A stretch of DNA of 64,000 nt, from NCBI GenBank assembly GCA_038025085.1, contig CM076146.1, positions 20,221,001 to 20,285,000 of the forward strand, written 5' to 3'. Under the pieces are notes generated by a model that did no database searches, had not been told where the DNA came from, and saw nothing but the letters and a program-made list of their open reading frames with translations. Within the stretch, counting starts at the first letter, position 1; the number at the start of each line of letters is the position of its first letter. This DNA is from Tetragonia tetragonoides (lineage: Eukaryota > Streptophyta > Magnoliopsida > Caryophyllales > Aizoaceae). This document shows positions 56,113-64,000 of the stretch, piece by piece. The position numbers and the translations under genes were made by a program.

Positions 56113-57066
56113 TCATCTTCTGGGAGGGTCTCGTTTGAGATAGTCGGTTATGGGATCCATCCATGTCTCCGATCTATCGAGCAAGTTTACCTCAGGAGGT
56201 TTTGTGATACGTTTCTCTTGAAAGACTCCCCAAAAAATCGAACGTGGGAGTCCATTTATAGCAGAGCTGGCCAACTTGGCCAGGGCATCTACCTGTTGAT
56301 TGTCTGATCTTGGCACGTTCTTGATGAAGAATTCTTCGAATTTCAAAATTTTTTCCTTAGCTTTCTGGAGGTATGCCTTCATGGAGTCTTCTCTGGTCTC
56401 ATAGTCTCCTGTGATCTGTGATATGACCAACTGGAAATCCATGATTACGGCCACACTCTGTGCCTCTATTGTTCGAGCCATTTGAAGACCTGCAAGCAGG
56501 GCCTCATATTCTGCTTCGTTGTTAGATGCCGCGAACTGGAATCGCAAGGCGTATTCGAACACACCTCCTTCGGGGTTTTTGAGTACCAGTCCTACCCCAC
56601 TCCCGTTACGGAAGGCCGAACCATCGACTACCAATTCCCACTTTGTTGACCACAGCACCGGCTGTTCGTTGATAGATGCCATCTCTACTGTGAAGTCGGC
56701 CAATGCCTGGCCTTTTATAGCCCTTCTAGGCTCATATATTATAGAGAATTCACCTACCTCAGTTGCCCAGGGCTTCAGTCTTCTAGATAGTTTTTGGCTC
56801 TGTAGAACCTCTTTTAATGGTTGATCTGTGAGTACCCTAATCTCGTGGGAACAGAAGTAAGGTCGAAGTCGCCGTGCGCTTATGATCAGAGCCAAGGAGA
56901 ATTTTTCGATATAAGGATACCGTGTCTCCGCGTCAAGAAGGACGTGGCTCACGAAGTAGACTGGATGTTGGGTCTTATTTCGCTCACATACCAGGTCCAT
57001 TGAAACTGCTCTTTCTGAGACTGCCAAGTAAATGAATATCTTCTCTCCCACTTCTGGGCTAACCAT
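56113..57066 (-). CDS. RNase H and second RNase H of element C
   Basis: 317 open codons. The first part (KIFIYLAVSERAVSMDLVCE, HPVYFVSHVLLDAETRYPYI, EIRVLTDQPLKEVLQ) is the RT-linked RNase H in degenerate form; GQALADFTVEM is the bridge. The second has LVVDGSAFRNGSGVGLVL (Asp), NNEAEYEALLAGLQMA (Glu), IMDFQLVISQITG (Asp) and DNQQVDALAKLASS (Asp), the additional RNase H of plant Tat elements. Integrase begins just downstream after a frame change. Confidence 0.9.
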   Translation of the reverse strand: MVSPEVGEKIFIYLAVSERAVSMDLVCERNKTQHPVYFVSHVLLDAETRYPYIEKFSLALIISARRLRPYFCSHEIRVLTDQPLKEVLQSQKLSRRLKPWATEVGEFSIIYEPRRAIKGQALADFTVEMASINEQPVLWSTKWELVVDGSAFRNGSGVGLVLKNPEGGVFEYALRFQFAASNNEAEYEALLAGLQMARTIEAQSVAVIMDFQLVISQITGDYETREDSMKAYLQKAKEKILKFEEFFIKNVPRSDNQQVDALAKLASSAINGLPRSIFWGVFQEKRITKPPEVNLLDRSETWMDPITDYLKRDPPRR

Positions 57067-57075
57067 CCGAGGTGT

Positions 57076-58380
57076 TCAAGCTAGATATGCTTTCAATTTC
57101 TCAAAGTCGGCCTGCGCCTCTGCCGACCATTCAAAATTTTCTTTATTTTTGATGCCCTTGAAGAACGAGGCACATCGATCCCCTGATCGCGAGATGAATT
57201 GGCTAAGTGCTGCCGCACAGCCGGTTAGCCGCTGCACATCTTTTAGACATTTGGGTGGGTGCATGTCTATTACCGCCTGTATTTTCTCGGGGTTGGCGTC
57301 AATTCCTCGCTGGCTTATCATGAAGCCGAGTAGTTTCCCCCCTGGGACCCCGAACACACATTTCTTGGGGTTGAGCTTCATATTGTGTCGCCGCAGGGTG
57401 TTGAAGGTTTCTTTTAGATCCGAAAGGTGACTGTCGCTTTTCTTGCGTTTGACGACCATATCATCTACGTAGGCTTCAACGTTTCTCCCCATTTGAGGGG
57501 AAAAACCCTTTTAACTAGGCGCTGATAGGTTGCCCCTGTATGTTTTTAGACCGAAGGGCATCATGTTATAGCAGAACACCCCATCGTCAGTGATGAAGGC
57601 TGCTTTCTCTTTATCTTCTTCAGCTAGCCACACCTGGTGGTACCCCGAAAAGGCATCCATGAAGCTAAGAAGTTCATGCCCTGACGTGGAGTCAATCAAC
57701 TCGTCGATTCGAGGTAACGGGAAATCATCCTTTGGGCATGCCTTGTTAAGGTATGTAAAATCGACGCACATCCGCTAAGTTCCATTGTGTTTTTTAACCA
57801 ACACCACATTGGCTAGCCACTCTGGATAGAGGCATTCTCTAATAAACCCGGCCTTCAGCAGTTTTTGGACTTCAGCTGTTGCAGCTTCGCTTTTTTCTCT
57901 ACCCATTTGCCTCTTCTTTCGCTTTACAGGCTTAAAATGGGGCTGTACTCCGAGCCTATGGATGATCAGATCACCATCTATGCCTGGCATATCGGAGGGA
58001 GAAAAGGAGAAGATGTCGGAATACTCTTGGAGTAGCCCTGTTATGTCTCTTCTTTGAGGGTCGGCTAGGTCTGCCCCGATGTATGTAACTTTTTCTGGCC
58101 GTGACTCGATCAATCTGACCTCCGAGGTTTTCCCCGAGGGTTCGGGTCGATTTTTAGGCTCAAACTTGGTATCGATATGATCAGCCAGATACATATCTAG
58201 GAGCATGCATCCAGCAATCTTCCTCTTGCCTTCCCTTACACTTTTCTTCTTTGTCGTGGCAATTTCTGCAGGAGTGGGAGCAACAGTCAGTGTTGTCCCT
58301 GTTTCATGTGTTATCACTACTGACTTTGTAGGTAGTAAAGGAAGTTCCTCTTCTTCATTTTCCTGTTTCTTGTTATCCAA
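57076..58380 (-). pseudogene. Reverse transcriptase of element C (broken)
   Basis: Three open pieces. 58380-57775: linker with FSFSPSDMPGIDGDLIIHRL and LKAGFIRECLYPEWLANVV. 57771-57511: MCVDFTYLNKACPKDDFPLP, LLSFMDAFSGYHQV (catalytic Asp) and MMPFGLK. 57492-57076: VEAYVDDMVVKRKKS (YVDD) and NPKKCVFGVPGGKLLGFMIS. A stop at 57777 and a frame change near 57540, just after MPFGLK, break it. Catalytic residues are all present. Confidence 0.9.
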
Positions 58381-58410
58381 ACAATCAACATACTATTTTA
58401 TGGCGGTCTT

Positions 58411-59331
58411 CTAATCACTGACCACCTGCTCGATTAGGCCGTTGCCCCGGCCAAATTTCATAATTAACCTGGACATGTGGATCACCGCGTTGATGGCCGC
58501 CATGGTAGGCCTGCCCAGGATGGCGTTGTAGGCCAACTTCGTGTCAACCACTAGAAATTCGATGATTTGCCTTCGAAGTGCCCCCTTTTCCCCTATTCGA
58601 ACAGGATGAATTATGGTACCAATAGGGTAGACTTTGTGCCCTCCAAATCCAAAAAAAGGTAGTGACACAAGACTGATCTTGTCTTCGTTGTACCCCAAAC
58701 GTCGGAGGCACTTGTAGGTGATGATGTCTGCTGAGCTTCCTGTACTAATGAGGATACGCTCGGTGAGTAGGCCAACATTTTTGAGAGTTACAACCAGTGG
58801 GTCGTCGTGTGGATGATGAAGCGCCCATGCATCGCACTCGTCGAAGGTCACTGGCGGGATCTTGCCTATGGGAGGAACTCCCACAACCATTACTTGTTCA
58901 GCGCTGCGATAATGATCTTGTCGTTGCTTTTTGGTTGGCCCTCCTCCGCCTAGGCCGCCGTAGATCATTTTCACAACGTTAGTCATATCATCCTCCTCCG
59001 ACTCCTCATCTTCCACGATCGTTGTGACTTTGGACTTTTCGTAGACATTTTTCTTCTTGAGGAATTGCTTCAACTTTCCTTCCACGACTAATTTCTCAAG
59101 ATTCTTCACCAACCGTTGGCAGTCTTGGGTCGTATGCCCCACATCATCATGATATGCGCACCGAAGCTTGGGGTTTCTCTCAAAGAGATCCCTAACTATT
59201 GGAGGCGGGACATCGAGCAGTTTCCAATCCATCTTATTAAAGATGGTTTGTTGGTCGACGCTGAATTGCCATTGATCATCCGAAGGGTCGGTTTTCCTCC
59301 AGTCGCTCCTTTTGGGAGGTCCCCTGGACAC
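58411..59331 (-). CDS. Gag C-terminus and protease of element C, catalytic Asp lost
   Basis: 306 open codons. CAYHDDVGHTTQDC near residue 58 is the CX2HX4HX4C gag zinc motif. The protease region has VGLLTERILISTGSSADII, where the usual Asp-Ser/Thr-Gly is Ser-Thr-Gly, so the catalytic Asp is Ser, although the fold signatures FGGHKVYPIGTI and YNAILGRPTMAAINAV are kept. As written, this protease should be inactive. The frame is otherwise clean. Confidence 0.87.
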   Translation of the reverse strand: MSRGPPKRSDWRKTDPSDDQWQFSVDQQTIFNKMDWKLLDVPPPIVRDLFERNPKLRCAYHDDVGHTTQDCQRLVKNLEKLVVEGKLKQFLKKKNVYEKSKVTTIVEDEESEEDDMTNVVKMIYGGLGGGGPTKKQRQDHYRSAEQVMVVGVPPIGKIPPVTFDECDAWALHHPHDDPLVVTLKNVGLLTERILISTGSSADIITYKCLRRLGYNEDKISLVSLPFFGFGGHKVYPIGTIIHPVRIGEKGALRRQIIEFLVVDTKLAYNAILGRPTMAAINAVIHMSRLIMKFGRGNGLIEQVVSD

Positions 59332-59430
59332 CGCAAGTGCTTCGGCCGACCGCTTGCCTTTGTCACTTTTAGTACCTTTGCTCGATTGGACCTCGGGCTT
59401 TGGGTCTGTCTTCCCACTGCCCGGGGTGTA

Positions 59431-60791
59431 TCATCCCGACTGTTCTTGTGAGTTGGCATATGCCACGGTGAATCGTCTAACCTCTGGAAGGGTTAGGAAT
59501 CCTTTTTCTTCTCGCTTCAAACTTATCTGGAACCTGGAGTGCGACCCCTCGGTCAACCCTGACACAAAGGCTGCGCTGGCGAGCCTTTCGTCCAGGTCGT
59601 CCGTTTCGAGGCTTTTAGCATTAAATCGAGCAAAATAATCCTTCAGGCTCTCTTTCTTGTCTTGTTTCAGCTTGTAGAGGTGTTCCGTGGTCTTTTTCTG
59701 CTGGATGTGCGCTGCGAAGTGATTCTTCAAGCTCTTTTCCATCTGAGCCCAGGAGTAGATACCCTTAGGGGCCAGGGAGGCATACCATCTGATGGCAAGC
59801 TCCTTTAGGGTCATCGAAAAATTTCTGCACAGCGCTGCATCGCTTAAAGTCTGGTTCAACATGGTTGCCCTGTAAACCATGACGTGATCTTGCGGGTTCT
59901 GGGGGACCTCATATTTGTATGCCATGGGTTTTAGTTTGGATGGCATTGGAGCCGCCATGATTTCGTCGCTGAACGGAGTTAACCCCACAGCTAGCGTCCC
60001 ACATCCCAGGTTTTCTAAGGTATTAGATACACCAGCGTTCCCGACGGTGGTGGGGCTCGGGATATGGAGGATCGATGGTTGCAGAATTGTGTTGATTTGA
60101 GGTAGACTAATCCCCGTGAGGAGTTCCTGGTCTCGCTTTCGTTCGTCCTCATATCTTTGATTTAATTCTTTCAGATACTGCTCTTCGATCTGGCGTCAGC
60201 CTTTCGATACTCAATGATATTGCGAAGGTCCTCTTGAGTACATCTCGACCCTTTATGTTTCTCCTTTTCATAGACTTGATACAGCTCTTGGAGCTGTTGT
60301 TCTTTCGCTAGACGGGCTTCCTCCCTTTTGAGTATAATACCCCTAAGGTCGATTCCTTATTTACTGACCTCTCTCTCTGCTCTCTTCTTCTCGAGGAACT
60401 TCCTCAAATTGTCCGAGTTAGTCGGATGGTTCGAGGGTTTCCCTCGAGAAGTTTCTCGTTCTTTTGATCCGCCAGTGCTACGAGTGGACTAACTGTCCCT
60501 CATAGACCTCGTTGTTAGAGATGGAGATGGTTCAGGCCGCGGAGGAGGGGGAGGACGTCTGGTCTCTGAGGGAACTTTGCTTGTTTTCTTCGAGGTTTCC
60601 TCCTTCTCCCGGTTTCTAGGAGGCCTCATTTCTTTTGCTAGACACTCAAGAGTTTCCTTCATCGTATTTCGTAATTCCCCCATCATTTGCTCTGATTCCC
60701 CTCGAGTTACAGGGACTCCAGGATTTCCAAAGGTCTGACTTCCATCCTCGTCAGAGTGTTGGGAATTCTCATGGTCTGGGACGGCTTCCAT
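59431..60791 (-). pseudogene. Gag of element C (broken)
   Basis: ATG 60791 opens MEAVPDHENSQHSDEDGSQT and ends after about 100 codons, Pro/Arg-rich. The middle (60490-60100) has a Lys/Glu coiled-coil-like stretch over stops. The core (59988-59431) has YEVPQNPQDHVMVYRATML, NFSMTLKELAIRWYASL, WAQMEKSLKNHFAAHIQQ and LKDYFARFNAKSLETDD, typical of gag. Zinc motif and protease follow in another frame. Confidence 0.85.
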
Positions 60792-60932
60792 GTTATCAGT
60801 CGTGTGTTTCTTAGGTGGATATGGGGGTGTGGGTAGTTTTGTGGTTATCAGGTCAGGGAGCTCGATTGAATCTGGGGTTTATGGCCGCTCACTCATACAA
60901 AACCAAGCACCTTCCCCACAGGCGGCGCCAAA
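60792..60932 (-). other. Short leader and primer-binding site of element C
   Basis: Minus strand TTTGGCGCCGCCTGTGGGGA at 60913-60932, directly after the LTR. This is a different primer type from A, B and E (which have a GGCGA/CTNYNCTGGGGA pattern). Confidence 0.7.
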
Positions 60933-61837
60933 TGTTTTGCCCGATTTGAAGGAGGGTCGAACACTAGGAAGATGATGGAAGTGAAATGTGCGAGCGGGGG
61001 AGCTGCTTGTCTGGTTCCTCGACTGCTACCTGCACAGGCCAAGTAAAAGTCAACTAGCTCGGGGGGTCGACCCGAGAAGACCCCTCCGATGCTTAAGTTA
61101 ATATACAGAGATGTGTACATGACGTACTTTTTGTATTAGCAGGCAGATTGGAGGTAATGAGGCAGGGATTTGATTGAGCGTCAGGCTATCGCAGCTGAAA
61201 GACGGAATGTCAAAGCTCACTGTCAGACAGCCTGATTGTTCTCTGAGTGGAAATTATCTTACCTTTGTCTTAATTTCCGCGCAGGTAATTATAGTTCAAA
61301 AGTCGGCTAGCTTCGTCGAATGAACAGTGGACATGTAGCCCTGTACGTATGCCCCTCTCAAAGTCGGCTCAGAGGGGGTGGTCACGTGAGTTTTGGTACG
61401 ATCCCTTGGGATGATTCCACGTAGGGGTTCGTACACTTGATGTCGTCATTTTTGTCCTTGGGGATGAGAGAGCGTAGGCGCCAAGGCAGCCAATCGAATC
61501 ATTGTAGGAATATTCGCACAGTGCATGTGCTGGCGTCAGGATTGAGCATACAGAAAACCTGAGGGTCGACTCGTCGTTGAATCGACCCTCTTAGTCGAGT
61601 CAGAGCATAATTGTAGTCCTTGGGTCTGTATGAGACTTGTAGTGGGTGTAGGTCTTCTCGGGTCTGTTGGCGATGTTGAATAGTGGGTAGGGGAGTGCTT
61701 GATCAGGGGTCCACTTTGTGGTGGTAGAGTATCCTCTTAATGTTGTCGATGATTCAGACTCCGTGAGAGATCGAAATCCTTCGATTGTGGCTAGGGAGAG
61801 AGTCGATAGTTCGACCCTCAATATTTTGGTTATATCA
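60933..61837 (-). repeat. 5' LTR of element C
   Basis: Minus strand begins TGATATAACCAAAATATTG and ends TCGGGCAAAACA. Its TATA box is changed to ATAATTAC (61280-61295) where the other copies have TATAAATA. G-box CACGTG at about 61382; palindrome GGGTCGACCC near 61062. The outer flank is the LINE. Confidence 0.88.
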
Positions 61838-63846
61838 GCTGTGTCTTCAACTGATCAAGGCATCTAGACAAGTACTCCATCCCCAAAACAAAAAGGTAAG
61901 GAGACAGAGGGTCTCCTTGCCTTAAACCCTTCTTGGCAGCAAAAGGTTGTAACAATAAGCCATTACAACAGACTGAATAGCTAACAGTAGTCACACATGT
62001 CATGACCATGTTTACAAATCTTGCTGGAAAATGTAAAGCATACAGCATCTGCTCAATAAATGACCACTCCATGGAGTCATAAGCCTTCCTAAGGTCAACT
62101 TTAAGCAAGCACCTAGGTGATATGTGTTTCCTTTCATAATGCTTTAAAACATCATGAGCTAATATAACATTGTCAGTAATTTGCCTCCCCTTTACAAATG
62201 CTGATTGTTCCTCATGTATGATAGAATTAAGAACTCTACACATTCTATTAGCAATCACCTTAGAGACAATTTTGTAAAGGACATTACATCATGAAATAGG
62301 TCTAAACTCACCAACTTTGGAAGGATTATTTACCTTAGGAACCAGAGTAAAAGTTGTGCAGTTTAGACTCTTAATCATCTTGCCTTAGTGAAGCATATCA
62401 AGGACAGCTCCACATACATCTTCACGAATGACGGGCCAAGCTTTCTTGTAATAACCAACTGTAAACCCATCACGGCCAGGTGATTTCTCCTCATCCATTC
62501 CCCAAAGAGCCTCCTTCACTTCATCTGCTGTATAGTCTGCTGCCACAGCCACTTGTTGTTCCATATTCAGTACTGAGCCTTGCTCCACAATCCTATTATT
62601 AATAACAGGTAAACTGTCTTCTCTAGCCCCCATAAGCCTTTTGAAAAAATCATGGAATTCTTCTAGGATAATATCATGTTTCTCAATTTTATTCCCATGT
62701 GCATCATAAATATAAGTAATTTTATTGCTAGCTCTCCTCGCTTTTATAGATGCATGGAAAAATTTTGTGTTCCCGTCACCACACTATAACCATTTGATAC
62801 CTGATTTTTGCTTCAAGGAAGCCTCCTCAACATGATGCAGTCTATCCAACTTAGCAAGTCCCAGTTTCTCATCTTCAATGAGTTGGGGGTTGAAAAGCTC
62901 AGTCTTGAGTTGACATTTGATACTAGCTAGCTCTGTGGTAGCCTCTCTATTTTTTCCCTGCAGCCCATGAAACTGTCTTTCATAACTTTTCAGAGCATCC
63001 TTCACTTTGTTCAGTTTCTGCATCACCTTGAACATAGGAACCCCATTCCCCTCATATTTCCAATTATCTTCTACCAACTTTAGGAAGTTCCTATTAGCAG
63101 CCCAGTGAGAAAAGAATTTGAAAGGTTTGTTACCATGAGAAGTATCTTGATTTATAGTGACAACACCAGCACAGTGGTCAGACAGTTGGTTTTGCATAAG
63201 TTCCACTTCGGCTAAAGGAAAATTATCAAGCCACTCCTCATTCCCAACTACCCTATCCACCTTTTGTAGATTCTACTAAAACAACTATGTCTATTACACC
63301 AGGTGTTGTCCCACCCTTTTGATCTAATATAAGCCAACTTTAGATCAAAGAACAGATCCTGCACCTCAGTGTCCCCTGAATATCTACCAGAATTGTTTAC
63401 CCTTTCACCAAGCCTTAATGTAGCATTAAAGTCACCCCCAATTAGCCATGGGATGTTCACAGGGTTTCTGGTTCAGAAAGTGCCAACATTTACTTCTGCT
63501 AATAACATCATTTCTCCCATAAACAGTTGTAAATAATACAGTAAGACTAGTGCCCAGCCACCTGACCTCTGCAGTGATACATTGATCATTTTCTGCAATG
63601 ATACTGATCACCACTTTAGAAGAGTCCCAAGCTAGCAAAACTCTCCCATTAGGAGCAGAATTATGATTGCACACTAATCTCCAATCACCACCCAAATTAT
63701 GATGTAACTTGTCTAAACTGGAAATCTTTATTTTAGTCTCAAGTAACCCAGCAATATCAATTTTATTTTACTGCAAAAAGTTCCTGAGACCCCTCTGCTT
63801 TGAGGGTTTATTTAGGCCTCTCATGTTCATGAAGAGGCACTTCATT
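61838..63846 (-). pseudogene. LINE ORF2: endonuclease and reverse transcriptase (broken)
   Basis: Starts near 63846 with MNMRGLNKPSKQRGLRNFL. Endonuclease motifs: LLETKI, LLAWDSSKVVISI, LFTTVYG, LIGGDFNATLRLGER and NQLSDHCAGV (catalytic SDH). A linker carries FKFFSHWAANRNFL and LHHVEEASLKQKSGIKWL. RT: AVAADYTADEVKEALWGMDE, SPGRDGFTVGYYKKAW, EEQSAFVKGRQITDNVIL, LLKVDLRKAYDSMEW (first catalytic Asp) and KKGLRQGDPLSPYLF. The sequence ends at LDQLKTQL before the (F/Y)ADD motif. Frame changes near 63445, 63260, 62780 and 62380 and a stop near 62287 break it. Confidence 0.9.
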
Positions 63847-64000
63847 TCACCTCTTGTTCCATAGTGGAGGGCTTATCCCCCGCCTCCTTCTCATGCTCTT
63901 CTGAAGTTACATCTTCTATAACTACTATTGACCCATCAGGGATAGTGTCAAAGCTAATAGTCTTACTAGTACTGGCCAAAGCCTCAATGGGTTAGAAGTA
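61838..64000 (-). mobile_element. L1-type LINE (ORF2), cut by element C
   Basis: Endonuclease and RT of a non-LTR retrotransposon on the minus strand, running past the right edge of the window. The 3' part (RT motif C, C terminus, poly-A) is missing at 61838, where LTR C begins. Confidence 0.92.

Larger units (their letters stand above)
45896..61837 (-). mobile_element. Element C: Tat-lineage Ty3/gypsy with four antisense genes
   Basis: 5' LTR 60933-61837, primer site 60913-60932, gag, protease, RT, two RNase H regions, integrase (54931-60791, minus), then an 8-kb 3' region with plus-strand genes, and 3' LTR 45896-46782. About 16 kb, in the size range of large Tat/Ogre-type elements. The left end has an extra LTR piece and no duplication of the right flank (GCTGT), so that end is rearranged. 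The right end is inserted in a LINE. Confidence 0.85.

Overview
The window is plant nuclear DNA made almost entirely of transposable elements. I see no convincing ordinary host gene, tRNA, rRNA or CRISPR array. Evidence for a plant: Ty3/gypsy polyproteins of the Tat lineage (RT, RNase H, a second RNase H, integrase), plant-mobile-domain (PMD)-like genes with GT-AG introns, a putative gypsy-type transposon gene on the opposite strand, a CRM-like gypsy element with an initiator-methionine primer site, and an L1-type LINE. The species cannot be named. Letters A-H for elements are mine.

Layout. 1-1474 and 8278-8890 hold the two ends of one broken PMD-like gene (+). Between them lies element A (minus, to 8277; LTR 6953-8277), which has gag, protease and integrase but no reverse transcriptase. 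9615-10035 is a 69-bp minisatellite. 10134-13216 is the pol of element D (+), followed by two antisense genes (13650-14393 and 15132-18167), a hairpin-bearing tandem repeat (18770-19320) and an LTR (19577-21109). 21110-39347 is element E (minus; LTR 36323-39347), split by element F (24016-30566, +), which has two LTRs and a perfect GGGTG target-site duplication. 39348-40449 is the tail of another LTR (H), then the 3' exons of a third PMD-like gene (40450-41477). 41484-45385 is element B (+), a sister of A that also lacks RT. 45386-61837 is element C (minus) with duplicated LTR pieces on the left, four antisense genes (47219-54055) and gag-pol (54931-60791). 61838-64000 is an L1-type LINE cut by C.

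How it fits together. The arrangement is nested insertion: F in E, E in LTR H, A in a PMD-like gene, C against a LINE. All elements carry frameshifts and stops, so none looks autonomous. In the Tat-type elements the pol genes face one way while extra genes in the 3' part face the other way, with their own TATA boxes. Three of these promoters share arrays of short GCGG-CCGC palindromes.

Most worth a second look: the four-gene antisense cassette of C; the shared RT-less architecture and conserved intron-like spacer of A and B; the palindrome arrays before TATA boxes; and the tandem repeats with hairpins.
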